A stretch of DNA of 64,000 bases from CBFFRJ01 sp965644225 (GCF_965644225.1 NZ_CBFFRJ010000001.1:1-64000); one strand, 5' to 3'; positions 52,575-62,407 are shown, numbered from the stretch's first letter. The notes: generated by a model not told the origin, from the letters alone. Program-made: numbers and translations.

Positions 52575-53918
52575 ATGTTAAACAGTATCTTAGTCATACT
52601 CTGTCTGATCGTTGTAAGCGCATTTTTCTCGTTATCCGAGATCTCGCTTGCCGCGTCCAGGAAAATCAAGCTTAAGCTGCTTGCCGATGATGGCAACATC
52701 AATGCGCAGCGCATTTTAAAAATGCAGGAAAACCCCGGCACCTTTTTTACCGTGGTACAGATTGGCCTCAACGCTGTTGCCATTCTTGGCGGTATCGTTG
52801 GTGACGCCGCTTTCTCCCCTGCGTTCTACAGTATGTTAGTCACCGTGATATCGCCGGAGCTGGCAGACCGCCTGAGCTTTATTATTTCGTTCACGCTGGT
52901 AACGGGTCTGTTTATCCTGTTTGCCGACCTTACTCCGAAACGCATCGGTATGATCGCGCCTGAAGTTGTGGCTTTGCGCATTATCAACCCGATGCGCTTC
53001 TGCCTGTTTGTCTTCCGCCCACTGGTGTGGTTCTTCAACGGCATGGCCAATATTATCTTCCGCATATTTAAGCTACCTATGGTACGTAAAGATGACATCA
53101 CCTCTGATGATGTCTATGCCATTTTTGAAGCTGGTGCGCTGGCCGGTGTTTTACGCAAACAAGAGCATGAACTGATTGAGAATGTGTTTGAGCTCGAGTC
53201 TCGCACGGTTCCGTCTTCCATGACTTCGCGTGAAAACATCATCTGGTTTGATTTACATGAAGATGAAAACAGCCTGAAAAGTAAAGTCGCCGAGCATCCG
53301 CACTCAAAATTCCTGGTCTGTAATGGCGATATCGACCATATCGTCGGTTATGTCGACTCCAAAGATCTGCTGAACCGTGTGCTGGGTAACCAGAGTCTGG
53401 CGCTGAGCAGCGGCGTGCAAATTCGCAATACGCTGATTGTCCCGGATACTCTGACGCTCTCTGAAGCCCTGGAAAGTTTCAAAACGGCGGGGGAAGATTT
53501 CGCCGTGATCATGAACGAATACGCACTGGTGGTTGGGATTATTACGCTGAACGATGTGATGACCACCCTGATGGGCGATCTGGTGGGCCAGGGTCTGGAA
53601 GAGCAAATCGTGGCGCGTGACGAGAACTCATGGCTGGTCGATGGCGGTACGCCGATTGATGATGTGATGCGCGTACTGGATATCGATGAGTTCCCGCAAT
53701 CCGGAAACTACGAAACCATCGGTGGTTTTATGATGTTTATGCTGCGTAAAATCCCGAAACGTACCGACTCGGTGAAGTTCTCCGGCTACAAATTTGAAGT
53801 GGTGGATATTGATAATTATCGTATCGACCAGTTGCTGGTAACCCGTATCGATAGTAAGGCGAGTGTATTAACACCAAAACTGCCGGATACGGAAGATAAA
53901 GCAGCCAGCGAAGCGTAA
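52575..53918 (+). CDS. ytfL: CNNM/CorC-type membrane protein YtfL
   Basis: This 447-residue protein has an N-terminal CNNM (DUF21) membrane domain of about three spans (LNSILVILCLIVVSAFFSLSEISLAASRK), two CBS domains (residues about 200-320, with VPSSMTSRENIIWFDL and DFAVIMNEYALVVGIITLND) and a C-terminal CorC_HlyC domain (GNYETIGGFMMFMLRKIPKRTD). E. coli YtfL has been linked to polyamine and cation efflux. A terminator follows. In E. coli the next gene is ytfK. Confidence 0.93.
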   Translation: MLNSILVILCLIVVSAFFSLSEISLAASRKIKLKLLADDGNINAQRILKMQENPGTFFTVVQIGLNAVAILGGIVGDAAFSPAFYSMLVTVISPELADRLSFIISFTLVTGLFILFADLTPKRIGMIAPEVVALRIINPMRFCLFVFRPLVWFFNGMANIIFRIFKLPMVRKDDITSDDVYAIFEAGALAGVLRKQEHELIENVFELESRTVPSSMTSRENIIWFDLHEDENSLKSKVAEHPHSKFLVCNGDIDHIVGYVDSKDLLNRVLGNQSLALSSGVQIRNTLIVPDTLTLSEALESFKTAGEDFAVIMNEYALVVGIITLNDVMTTLMGDLVGQGLEEQIVARDENSWLVDGGTPIDDVMRVLDIDEFPQSGNYETIGGFMMFMLRKIPKRTDSVKFSGYKFEVVDIDNYRIDQLLVTRIDSKASVLTPKLPDTEDKAASEA

Positions 53919-53936
53919 AATTAAAACCAGATAAAC

Positions 53937-53964
53937 AGGGCGGATATTATTCCGCCCTTTTTTA
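53937..53964 (+). terminator. Terminator of ytfL
   Basis: AGGGCGGA / TCCGCCCT (53937-53944, 53951-53958) with a six-base loop and a T-run. Confidence 0.9.
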
Positions 53965-54021
53965 TACCCACAATGAAATCACGTTCTTATATCTAAAAAC
54001 TCTCTATACGTATTAACAGAA

Positions 54022-54037
54022 TGTGAGTTGCTTCACG
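54022..54037. promoter_or_regulatory. CRP site upstream of the LacY-type permease
   Basis: TGTGA-GTTGCT-TCACG matches nine of ten core bases of the CRP consensus. It is 125 bases before the permease start, in the 200-base gap after ytfL. Confidence 0.65.
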
Positions 54038-54161
54038 CCTGCCAGCAGATAGCAGATTTTTACTGGTTGGTAGCGAGACATTCATGACCGCGCTGAAGAC
54101 GAAACGGTAACGTTGCTCGCGTCAAAACGAAATATTCCTGATACAGGAAAGCGAGGGCATC

Positions 54162-55394
54162 ATGATAGATTCAAATAAAAATTATTATATGAGCTGTCTT
54201 TTTTTTCTTTTCTTCTTTATTGGTTGGGGCTGTTGTTATCCTTACCTTTCTTTATGGCTTACCGAGACCATTGGCATCAGTTATGGTGATGTCGGATTGG
54301 TGTACTCTTTCACCGCAATTATTGCCGTTTGCGTGCAACCGCTGTTTGGCTTTATCTCTGATAAATTAATCTACCGCAAAAATCTGATGTGGATGCTGGC
54401 GATAATTATTACGTTATTCGCACCATGGTGGATTTATGTTTTTGCGCCGCTTCTAAAAATTAACGTGATCCTTGGTGCTCTGGCCGGCGGTATTTATATC
54501 GGTCTGGCCTACGGCGCAGGCTGCGGAATTTGTGAAGCTTATATCGATAAGGTCAGTCGGGCCTCTGGCTTTGAATTTGGCCGCGCCAGAATGTTTGGCG
54601 GTATTGGTGCCGCGATTGGAACCTTTGTCGCCGGTAAGCTCTATGGCATCGACCAGAATCTGATGTTCTGGACTGCCAGCGCAGCCGGAGTCTGCCTGCT
54701 CTTTGTGGTCTGGAAAACCAGGGTGAAAACCCAGAGCCAGGGTGTGTCTTTGAATAAAGCCAAACCTGTCACCTTCGCGGATGCCGCCACGCTGCTAAAG
54801 CTGAAAAAGTTCTGGTTTTTTGCCGCCTATATGGTCGGGGTGGGTGCGGTGTACGAAACCTATGATCAGCAATTTGCGATTTATTACAGCCACTTCTTTG
54901 AAAGCAAAGCTCGGGGTGCGGAAGTGTTCGGCTACCTCACTACCGGACAGATTTTCCTTGATGCCATTGTGATGTTTTTTGCCCCGTGGTTTGTGAATAA
55001 AATTGGGCCAAAAAATGCGCTGCTGTACTGTGGCCTGATCATGAGTCTGCGTATTATCGGTTCAGCCTGGGCGGTGGGCCCGGTATCTATTAGCCTGATT
55101 AAATTACTTCACGGATTTGAAAGCTCCGTTTTACTGGTCGCAGCCCTAAAATATATTACCGCTAATTTTAACCCGCTGCTGTCAGCAACGGTTTATCTTA
55201 TTGGGTTTCAGTTCTCAAAAAGTTTTAGCTCAATCTTTTTGTCCACCGGCATTGGCCATATGTATCAAAACATGGGGTTCACCAGTAGCTATATCGTGCT
55301 GGGAAGTATTGCGCTGTGCTTTACCCTTCTTTCATTTATTACGCTGGATAAAGCCAGAGTATTTATCGCCCAACCCGTGGCTGCTGCACATTAA
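54162..55394 (+). CDS. LacY/RafB-type oligosaccharide:H+ symporter
   Basis: This 410-residue, twelve-span MFS protein belongs to the LacY/CscB/RafB family. It begins NKNYYMSCLFFLFFFIGWGCCYPYLSLWL like LacY, has the loop motif GFISDKLIYRKNLMW and LacY-style residues in ARMFGGIGAAIGTF (Arg in span 5). Towards the end, the LLHGFESSVLLVAALKYI segment corresponds to LacY's His 322/Glu 325 region. It imports a beta- or alpha-galactoside, and its partner GH42 enzyme hydrolyses it. It is 15 bases from the glycosidase gene. Confidence 0.9.
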   Translation: MIDSNKNYYMSCLFFLFFFIGWGCCYPYLSLWLTETIGISYGDVGLVYSFTAIIAVCVQPLFGFISDKLIYRKNLMWMLAIIITLFAPWWIYVFAPLLKINVILGALAGGIYIGLAYGAGCGICEAYIDKVSRASGFEFGRARMFGGIGAAIGTFVAGKLYGIDQNLMFWTASAAGVCLLFVVWKTRVKTQSQGVSLNKAKPVTFADAATLLKLKKFWFFAAYMVGVGAVYETYDQQFAIYYSHFFESKARGAEVFGYLTTGQIFLDAIVMFFAPWFVNKIGPKNALLYCGLIMSLRIIGSAWAVGPVSISLIKLLHGFESSVLLVAALKYITANFNPLLSATVYLIGFQFSKSFSSIFLSTGIGHMYQNMGFTSSYIVLGSIALCFTLLSFITLDKARVFIAQPVAAAH

Positions 55395-55409
55395 CTTCAG
55401 GAGGTGAAC

Positions 55410-57419
55410 GTGTCCAAATTATATTATGGCGTTGCATATTACGATGAATACATGCCGGAAGAGCGGCTTGAAGCGGATATCGCCCTGATGCTGGAAACCG
55501 GTATCAACGTGGTACGTATTGCTGAATCCACCTGGAGTACGCTGGAGCCAAAAGAGGGAGAATACAACTTCTACCATATTGACCGCGTGCTGAATGCCAT
55601 GCATCAGGCCGGGATAGCAGTCATTATCGGCACGCCAACCTATGCTATTCCGGCCTGGCTGGCGGCGAAGCACCCGGAAGTCATGGTCACTACCGCAGAA
55701 GGCCAGCAGAAGTATGGACCGCGGCAAATCATGGATATCGTCAGCCCTGTTTTTCGCCGCTATGCGGAGAAAATTATTCGCGTACTGATGGCGCATGTGC
55801 AACATCATCCGGCAATCATTGGCTATCAACTGGACAATGAAACCAAGCACTACGACAACACCGGGCGCTATATGCAGGAGGGCTTTGTTCGCCATCTGCA
55901 AGAGCAGTATCCGAGCCTCGAGAAGCTGAACCGTGATTTCGGCCTCGATTACTGGAGTAATCGTATCGACCGTTGGCAAGATTTCCCTCCGATCGACAAC
56001 ACCATTAACGCCAGCCTGGCCTGCGCCTTCAGCCATTATCAGCGCCAGCAGGTAACGGATTATGTGGCGTGGCAAGCTGAGATTGTCCGGGAATATGCCA
56101 GTTCATCGCAGTTTGTCACCCATAATTTTGATTTTGAATGGCGGGGTTACTCGTTTGGCATACAGCCTCGCGTCGACCATTTTGCCGCCGCGCAATGTCT
56201 GAGCGTGGCTGGCGTCGATATTTATCACCCAAGCCAGGATCATCTGACCGGGCGGGAGATTGCCTTTGGCGGCGCGGTCACCCGCAGTCTTAAATCCGGG
56301 CAAAACTACTATGTTCTCGAAACTCAGGCGCAGGGCTTCCCGCAGTGGACGCCTTACCCCGGCCAACTGCGTTTACAGGCATTCAGTCACGTCGCCGCCG
56401 GGGCGGCAATGGTCTCCTACTGGCACTGGCATTCCATCCACAATTCGTTTGAGACCTACTGGAAAGGCCTGCTCAGCCATGATTTTTCCCGTAATCCAAC
56501 CTGGCAGGAGGCGACCACTATTGGCGCAGATTTTGCCCGGATGTCGCCACAGCTGGAAAATCTGCGGGCTGACCATGACGTCGCCATACTGGTAAGCAAT
56601 GAGGCCATGGATGCCCTCAACCAGTTTAAACCGGGTACAGCGCAGACCAACGTCTATAACGATATTGTGCGCCGCTTCTATGATGCACTTTATGACCACA
56701 ATATTGCGGTCGATATCATTAATGATATTGGCGAGGATGCGGCGCGCTACCGGGCGATTGTGATCCCTGCGCTCTACGCGGTGGATGACGGGTTGCTGTC
56801 CCGCATTAACAGCTATATTGCCCAGGGCGGGCGAGCACTGATCGGATTCAAATCCGGATTCAGCGATGAAAACGTCAAAGTCAGACGCGATGCGCAGCCC
56901 GGTGGCTTGAGTGAAACATGTGGTGTCAGTTACAGCCAGTTCACGCTGCCGGAAAACGTCAGGGTTGTCGCCTGCGATAACGCACCAGACTGTACCGGGG
57001 CTGAAGGTGTCGACCTGTGGATGGAGTTACTCACTCCCGCCGGACAAACGCGCACATTGCTGCGCTATCAGCATCAGATATGGGGGCAATATGCCGCCGC
57101 GACCGAGGCAAACTGCGGCGATGGACTGGCAATGTACATCGGCTTCCTGCCGCAACAGGCATTGATTACCCGGCTGTTTGACCATCTGACAAGGGGGGTC
57201 GCCTTACGCTCACGGACCAGCAACGCCCACTTCCCGCTTATCGTCCGACGAATGACCAATAGCCAGGGTAAGAGGGTATCCTTTATTTTCAACTACTCCT
57301 CGCAGGTGCAAAGCCTGACTAACCCGGACAGCGGCGTGTCGTTATTAAACGCTGCCCCAGTGACCGGAGATGCAACCCTGGAGCTTGCCCCCTGGGGTTT
57401 TGATATTATCGTGCATTAG
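55410..57419 (+). CDS. GH42 beta-galactosidase
   Basis: This 669-residue cytoplasmic enzyme has no signal peptide. The GH42 barrel has the acid/base Glu 144 in GYQLDNETKHY and the nucleophile Glu 304 in YVLETQAQG, followed by the trimerisation and C-terminal beta domains (ALIGFKSGFSDEN, then LELAPWGFDIIVH). It releases galactose from short beta-galactosides. The start is a GTG (55410) five bases after AGGAGG; the GTG two codons earlier overlaps that site and is rejected. It is between the permease and the AraC regulator. Confidence 0.92.
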   Translation: MSKLYYGVAYYDEYMPEERLEADIALMLETGINVVRIAESTWSTLEPKEGEYNFYHIDRVLNAMHQAGIAVIIGTPTYAIPAWLAAKHPEVMVTTAEGQQKYGPRQIMDIVSPVFRRYAEKIIRVLMAHVQHHPAIIGYQLDNETKHYDNTGRYMQEGFVRHLQEQYPSLEKLNRDFGLDYWSNRIDRWQDFPPIDNTINASLACAFSHYQRQQVTDYVAWQAEIVREYASSSQFVTHNFDFEWRGYSFGIQPRVDHFAAAQCLSVAGVDIYHPSQDHLTGREIAFGGAVTRSLKSGQNYYVLETQAQGFPQWTPYPGQLRLQAFSHVAAGAAMVSYWHWHSIHNSFETYWKGLLSHDFSRNPTWQEATTIGADFARMSPQLENLRADHDVAILVSNEAMDALNQFKPGTAQTNVYNDIVRRFYDALYDHNIAVDIINDIGEDAARYRAIVIPALYAVDDGLLSRINSYIAQGGRALIGFKSGFSDENVKVRRDAQPGGLSETCGVSYSQFTLPENVRVVACDNAPDCTGAEGVDLWMELLTPAGQTRTLLRYQHQIWGQYAAATEANCGDGLAMYIGFLPQQALITRLFDHLTRGVALRSRTSNAHFPLIVRRMTNSQGKRVSFIFNYSSQVQSLTNPDSGVSLLNAAPVTGDATLELAPWGFDIIVH

Positions 57420-57439
57420 ACCCTGAGCTGGAGACAACG

Positions 57440-58324
57440 ATGGAACTGGATATCAATGAGCTACTCACCTTCTCGCCATTGATCAAAACCTTTACGTTCA
57501 ATGCCTGGATTGTCTCCGGCTTTACGCCGATTTCACGTGGTTCGACGCTCGATTACTACATCAATCGCCCGCAGGGTATGAAAGGCTACATCATCAATCT
57601 GACCCTGCGTGGTCAGGGGCGGGCAAAAGTGGGCGATGGCTCACTGGTCTACCGTGAAAACGAGCTACTGCTGTTCCCGCCCGGCGTGCCCCATCATTAC
57701 GGGCGCGACGAACACAGCGAGCACTGGGATCATGTGTGGATCTACTTTATTCCCCGGCCTTACTGGGTTGACTGGCTAAAGTGGGACGTCAATACGCTGG
57801 GGATCGGTAAAACGGCGGTGCATGATCCTGCGCAACTGCAAAGGCTGCGCGATCTTTTTTCTGAAGTGATTCGTCACAACTCAGACAGCGCCCCGCTGTC
57901 CGAAGCGCTGGCGATGAATGCACTGGAACGGTTGATCCTGACCTGTTTTCAGCTACAGCCGATCAGCAATCGCCATGCTCACGACCCGCGCATCAATGCG
58001 GTCTGCGATTACCTCAATGAGCACATAGCGCAAGAGTTAAAAATCGAAACCCTGGCACGAATGGTGTTCCTCTCCCCTTCCCGCCTTGCCCATCTGTTTA
58101 AAACGGAGCTGGGGCAGACCATTTACGCCTGGCGTGAAGTTCAGCGTATCAACCGGGCGCGACTGTTGATTCAGTCAACCCCTTTGCCCATCTTCAGGGT
58201 GGCGCAATCGGTAGGCTATGACGATCCGGTCTACTTCACGCGGATCTTTCGCAAGCACAATGGCATTCCACCCGTGGAATATAAGAAGCGCTACGAAGGG
58301 ATGAACAGCTTGCGTGAGCTGTGA
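57440..58324 (+). CDS. AraC-type regulator of the beta-galactoside module
   Basis: This 294-residue protein has an N-terminal arabinose-binding-like cupin (RPQGMKGYIINLTLRGQGRAKVGDG, LLFPPGVPHHYGRDE) and a C-terminal two-helix-turn-helix domain (LKIETLARMVFLSPSRLAHLFKTELG and IFRVAQSVGYDDPVYFTRIFRKHNGIPP). It is 20 bases after the glycosidase gene, so it is the third gene of the operon and probably its activator. A clear terminator follows. Confidence 0.88.
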   Translation: MELDINELLTFSPLIKTFTFNAWIVSGFTPISRGSTLDYYINRPQGMKGYIINLTLRGQGRAKVGDGSLVYRENELLLFPPGVPHHYGRDEHSEHWDHVWIYFIPRPYWVDWLKWDVNTLGIGKTAVHDPAQLQRLRDLFSEVIRHNSDSAPLSEALAMNALERLILTCFQLQPISNRHAHDPRINAVCDYLNEHIAQELKIETLARMVFLSPSRLAHLFKTELGQTIYAWREVQRINRARLLIQSTPLPIFRVAQSVGYDDPVYFTRIFRKHNGIPPVEYKKRYEGMNSLREL

Positions 58325-58344
58325 AGGCTGGGTTTACAAACATC

Positions 58345-58366
58345 AACGGCTCCTTGCGGAGCCGTT
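58345..58366 (+). terminator. Terminator of the GH42 module
   Basis: AACGGCTCC / GGAGCCGTT (58345-58353, 58358-58366), loop TTGC, followed by TGTT. The T-run is short. Confidence 0.75.
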
Positions 58367-58400
58367 TGTTATACAACCGATTACTGCATAGCGTTTAGCG

Positions 58401-58607
58401 TTAAGCCATCTCCGCCTGGAGACGCAAAACCTGACGGTTGATTTCTGACATCACAGCGTAATGCTGCTTATCCTTCACCTTCGGGACGAGGATTTTGCCT
58501 TTATCGAACTCGAAAGCGCCAACATCCTTGATATACAACCGTCCACGGAACAGGATTTTCACGTACTTCGCCACCTGAAGTGGGTTGTAACGCTGGAAGA
58601 TTTTCAT
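58401..58607 (-). CDS. ytfK: SpoT-activating stress protein YtfK
   Basis: This 68-residue basic cytoplasmic protein is closely similar to E. coli YtfK (KIFQRYNPLQVAKYVKILFRGRLYIKDVG at the start), which binds SpoT and raises (p)ppGpp under phosphate or fatty-acid starvation. In E. coli it is PhoB-activated; here CTGTCAT occurs at 58750-58744 on the minus strand, followed by AT-rich DNA, as half of a Pho box. GGAG (AGCAGGAGAAAA) precedes the ATG. Confidence 0.92.
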   Translation of the reverse strand: MKIFQRYNPLQVAKYVKILFRGRLYIKDVGAFEFDKGKILVPKVKDKQHYAVMSEINRQVLRLQAEMA

Positions 58608-58943
58608 TTTTTTCTCCTGCTAAGTATTACGCCCTCGCGATGCCAAACCTGGCCCGACGATGATGAGCGCAAATATTGTTGCCCAGTGACTATAGTCCAG
58701 AACGCTCAGGACACATAGTGTGTATAAGTTTATTTACCTTTTGATGACAGTTATTCAGAATTTTCTTTGCAGTCCTTTAGAAAGGGCAGTATAAGCCATC
58801 GTTTTTTCGCGGTTATGTGCGTTAACCCGCAAACTGGCATCCTGATTGCGGGAAAAGCGCATTGATCGCACTTATGATTAACAGGTTCATTAAGTGGTCG
58901 GATCACCTGCCTGCACTCTGTACAAAACAATAAAGGAAACACC
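58608..58943. other. ytfK-ytfJ divergent intergenic region
   Basis: These 336 bases hold no credible gene. A single CTGTCAT half-site (58750-58744, minus strand) with CAAAAGGTAAATAAA behind it is a weak candidate PhoB box for ytfK. No clear promoter for ytfJ is seen except AAAGGAAAC just before its start as ribosome site. Confidence 0.45.
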
Positions 58944-59501
58944 ATGACCCTACGCAAAATCCTCGCAGCTACCTGCCTGCTACTGCCGCTTCTGGCGCAA
59001 GCCCACAACATTGAGACGGGTCAGCGAGTGCCACCGGTTGGCGTCGCTGACAGAGGAGAGTTAATTCTCGATAACACTAAGTTTAGCTATAGAGCATGGA
59101 ATAGCGCGCAGCTTCCAGGCAAAGTGCGAGTGGTGCAACATATTGCCGGTCGGACCTCTGCAAAAGAGAAAAATGCGGCGCTGATTGAGGCGATTAAAGC
59201 GGCCGGGTTACCTCACGATCGCTATCAGACGACCACCATCATCAACACCGATGATGCCATTCCAGGCTCGGCGATGTTTGTCCGCAGCAGTATCGAGAGC
59301 AATAAAGAACTCTACCCCTGGTCACAGTTTGTCGTCGATAGCGATGGCCAGGTACGCAAAGCCTGGCAGCTTGAAGAGGAGAGTTCCGCTGTAGTGGTGC
59401 TTAATAAAGACGGACGGGTGGAATATGTGAAAGACGGCGCATTGACGCAGGAAGAAGTGCAGCAGGTTATCGCCCTGCTGCAAAAATTACTCAGTAAATA
59501 G
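58944..59501 (+). CDS. ytfJ: YtfJ family periplasmic protein
   Basis: This 185-residue protein has a signal peptide (MTLRKILAATCLLLPLLAQA). The mature part has a thioredoxin-like fold without a CxxC motif: RVVQHIAGRTSAKEKN, then WSQFVVDSDGQVRKAWQLEEES and VVLNKDGRVEYVKDG. Function is unknown. It ends 11 bases inside the convergent cysQ gene, an order conserved with E. coli apart from ytfI. Confidence 0.93.
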   Translation: MTLRKILAATCLLLPLLAQAHNIETGQRVPPVGVADRGELILDNTKFSYRAWNSAQLPGKVRVVQHIAGRTSAKEKNAALIEAIKAAGLPHDRYQTTTIINTDDAIPGSAMFVRSSIESNKELYPWSQFVVDSDGQVRKAWQLEEESSAVVVLNKDGRVEYVKDGALTQEEVQQVIALLQKLLSK

Positions 59502-60231
59502 AGACCCGGAAGCCGGGGTTGAGGAAGGATTCACGCGGCGTGTAATCGAGAGTTTTGCCCTGCCAGTCGTGAACGTGCGCCCCGGCGGCTACCGCCACCG
59601 CATGACCTGCGGCGGTATCCCATGAATTGGTTGGCCCAAAACGCGGATAAAGCTGCGCCTGCCCTTCGGCCACCAGGCAGAATTTGAGCGATGAACCAAT
59701 TGCCGTGGTCTGGTGTTCACCCAGCTGCGTCAAATACTCTTTCAGTTCATCATCAGCATGGGAACGGCTCACCACCACCAGCGGCGGGCGCGCATCACGG
59801 ACCTGAATCTGCCGACGAGTGCCATTTTCTTCTTTCCAGGCTTTGCCTTCCGCCGCCGCATACATCACGTTAAGCACCGGCGCATAGACCACGCCCAGTA
59901 TCGGTTTCCCTTTTTCAATCAAGGCGATATTGACGGTAAACTCACCGTTGCGCTTAATAAACTCCTTGGTGCCATCAAGCGGATCCACCAGCCAGTAGCG
60001 CTGCCAGTGCTGGCGAACATCCCAGCCCGGAGGATCCTCTTCAGAAAGAACAGGGATCTCCGGCGTCAACGCCAGTAATCCACGCGCAATCACCCCGTGT
60101 GCGGCGATATCTGCCGCCGTCACCGGCGAGTCATCAGATTTACTGGTTACATCTAAAGGCTTATGGCCATCGTAAATCTCCATGATGGCATCACCCGCTT
60201 CCCGTGCGAGCTGACAAATCGCTTCTAACAT
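59491..60231 (-). CDS. cysQ: 3'(2'),5'-bisphosphate nucleotidase CysQ
   Basis: This 246-residue inositol-monophosphatase-family enzyme hydrolyses 3'-phosphoadenosine 5'-phosphate, the by-product of sulfate assimilation. The metal residues are in LSEEDPPGW (Glu), WLVDPLDGTKEF (two Asp) and SWDTAAGHAV (Asp). It overlaps the end of ytfJ. It is divergent from cpdB, as in E. coli. Confidence 0.95.
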   Translation of the reverse strand: MLEAICQLAREAGDAIMEIYDGHKPLDVTSKSDDSPVTAADIAAHGVIARGLLALTPEIPVLSEEDPPGWDVRQHWQRYWLVDPLDGTKEFIKRNGEFTVNIALIEKGKPILGVVYAPVLNVMYAAAEGKAWKEENGTRRQIQVRDARPPLVVVSRSHADDELKEYLTQLGEHQTTAIGSSLKFCLVAEGQAQLYPRFGPTNSWDTAAGHAVAVAAGAHVHDWQGKTLDYTPRESFLNPGFRVSIY

Positions 60232-60423
60232 CGTCCACCTCTTCTTTATGGCTGTGGGATCTAACTCATTGTTTTACTTATATCGCATTCAGCCAGGATC
60301 CGCCAGGTGTGAGTGTTGTTGCAGTTATGTGGCGATTTTCATGGCAAAATTCACAATTCTGTAAGCAACAAAATGTACATATCATTTTCTTTTGTGAATC
60401 AGATCTAAAAAAGGACACTTCTG

Positions 60424-62367
60424 ATGATTAAGTTTAGCGCAACGCTTCTTGCTACGCTGATTGCCGCCAGCGTGCAGGCTGCAACAGTGGATTTACGTAT
60501 TATGGAAACCACTGATTTGCATAGCAACATGATGGACTTTGATTACTACAAAGATTCTGCGACGGAAAAATTCGGCCTGGTGCGCACCGCCAGCCTGATC
60601 AATGCCGCCCGAAGTGAAGTCAAAAACAGCGTGCTGGTGGATAACGGCGACTTAATTCAGGGCAGCCCGCTGGGTGATTATATGGCGGCCAGAGGGCTGA
60701 AAAAAGGCGATATTCATCCGGTCTACAAGGCACTGAATACGCTGGATTATGCGGTCGGCAACCTCGGTAACCATGAGTTTAATTACGGTCTTGATTACCT
60801 GCACCGGGCGCTGGAAGGAGCCAAGTTCCCCTACGTCAATGCCAACATTATTGATGTCAAAACCCAACAACCGCTCTTTACACCATATCTGATTAAAGAG
60901 ACCCAGGTGACAGATAAAGAGGGCAAACCGCAGACGCTGAAAATCGGCTATATCGGCTTTGTCCCGCCACAGATTATGGTCTGGGATAAAGCTAATCTCA
61001 GCGGCAAAGTCACCGTCAATGACATCACCGAAACCGCGAAAAAATACGTCCCGGAAATGCGTGAAAAAGGGGCGGATCTGGTCGTGGTGGTAGCTCACTC
61101 CGGCCTCTCCTCAGAGCCTTATCAGGCGATGGCGGAAAACTCGGTTTACTACTTAAGCGAAGTGCCAGGGGTGGATGCCATCCTGTTCGGCCATGCCCAT
61201 GCCGTCTTCCCGTCGAAAGATTTTGCCGCCATTAAAGGGGCGGATATCGAAAAAGGCACACTCAACGGCGTACCTTCGGTCATGCCGGGCATGTGGGGGG
61301 ATCATCTGGGCGTGGTGGACCTGGCGCTGAGCAACGACAGCGGAAAGTGGCAGGTAACCGCCTCAAAAGCCGAAGCGCGGCCAATTTATGACGCCGCGGC
61401 TAAAAAGCCGCTGGTGGCTGAAGACAGTAAGCTGGTGGAGATCCTTAAGCACGACCACGATGCCACTCGCCAGTTTGTCGGCAAACCTATTGGCAAGTCA
61501 GCTGACAACATGTACAGCTTCCTGTCTCTGGTGCAGGACGATCCCACCGTGCAAGTGGTTAACAATGCGCAAACCGCTTATGTGAAACACTTTATTCAGG
61601 GCGATCCGGATCTGGCTGACCTGCCTGTTCTCTCGGCTGCCGCTCCCTTTAAAGCAGGTGGACGTAAAAACGATCCGGCCAGTTTTGTGGAAGTGGAAAA
61701 AGGTCAGCTCACCTTCCGTAATGCCGCCGATCTCTACCTCTACCCCAACACCCTGGTAGTGGTTAAAGCCACCGGCAAAGAGGTAAAAGAGTGGCTGGAG
61801 TGCTCTGCCGGGCAGTTCAATCAAATCGATCCCACCAGCAGCAAGCCGCAGTCATTACTCAACTGGGAAACCTTCCGCACCTATAACTTCGATGTGATCG
61901 ACGGGGTGAAGTACCAGATTGATGTGACGCAACCTGCCCGCTACGACGGCGAATGCCAGAGCGTAAATCCGCAGGCGGAACGCATCAAAGATCTTACTTT
62001 CAACGGTAAACCTATTGATCCGAACCAGGTGTTCCTGGTGGCAACCAATAACTACCGCGCCTACGGCGGCAAGTTTGCGGGAACCGGCGACAGCCATATC
62101 GCGTTTGCGTCACCGGATGAGAACCGGGCGGTGCTGGCCAAATGGATCAGTGATGAGTCAGCCCGTGCAGGTGAAATTCACCCGGCGGCAGATAACAACT
62201 GGCGTCTGGCCCCGATTCACAGCACCACACCGCTGGATATTCGCTTTGAAACCTCGCCTTCAGCAAAAGCGGCGGCGTTTATTAAACAGAAAGCGCAGTA
62301 CCCGATGAAGAAAGTGGGCGATGATGAGATTGGCTTTGCGCTCTATCAGGTGGATTTGAGTAAGTAA
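60424..62367 (+). CDS. cpdB: 2',3'-cyclic-nucleotide 2'-phosphodiesterase/3'-nucleotidase
   Basis: This 647-residue periplasmic enzyme has a signal peptide (LLATLIAASVQA) and two domains: metallophosphoesterase (METTDLHSNMMDFDYYKD, VDNGDLIQGS, GNLGNHEFNYG, and GHAHAVF with the metal His) and a C-terminal nucleotidase domain. It turns 2',3'-cyclic nucleotides into nucleosides for uptake. The nucleoside phosphorylase and transporter that follow would use such products. AAAAGGACA precedes the ATG. Confidence 0.95.
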   Translation: MIKFSATLLATLIAASVQAATVDLRIMETTDLHSNMMDFDYYKDSATEKFGLVRTASLINAARSEVKNSVLVDNGDLIQGSPLGDYMAARGLKKGDIHPVYKALNTLDYAVGNLGNHEFNYGLDYLHRALEGAKFPYVNANIIDVKTQQPLFTPYLIKETQVTDKEGKPQTLKIGYIGFVPPQIMVWDKANLSGKVTVNDITETAKKYVPEMREKGADLVVVVAHSGLSSEPYQAMAENSVYYLSEVPGVDAILFGHAHAVFPSKDFAAIKGADIEKGTLNGVPSVMPGMWGDHLGVVDLALSNDSGKWQVTASKAEARPIYDAAAKKPLVAEDSKLVEILKHDHDATRQFVGKPIGKSADNMYSFLSLVQDDPTVQVVNNAQTAYVKHFIQGDPDLADLPVLSAAAPFKAGGRKNDPASFVEVEKGQLTFRNAADLYLYPNTLVVVKATGKEVKEWLECSAGQFNQIDPTSSKPQSLLNWETFRTYNFDVIDGVKYQIDVTQPARYDGECQSVNPQAERIKDLTFNGKPIDPNQVFLVATNNYRAYGGKFAGTGDSHIAFASPDENRAVLAKWISDESARAGEIHPAADNNWRLAPIHSTTPLDIRFETSPSAKAAAFIKQKAQYPMKKVGDDEIGFALYQVDLSK

Positions 62368-62379
62368 GCGGTGAACGCC

Positions 62380-62407
62380 CCCTCTCTTGTAGGCTCCAAA
62401 GAGAGGG
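62380..62407. terminator. Hairpin after cpdB
   Basis: CCCTCTCTT (62380-62388) and AAGAGAGGG (62399-62407) form a perfect 9-bp stem, 13 bases after the cpdB stop. No T-run follows, so it may be a processed 3' end or a REP-like element rather than an intrinsic terminator. Confidence 0.5.
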
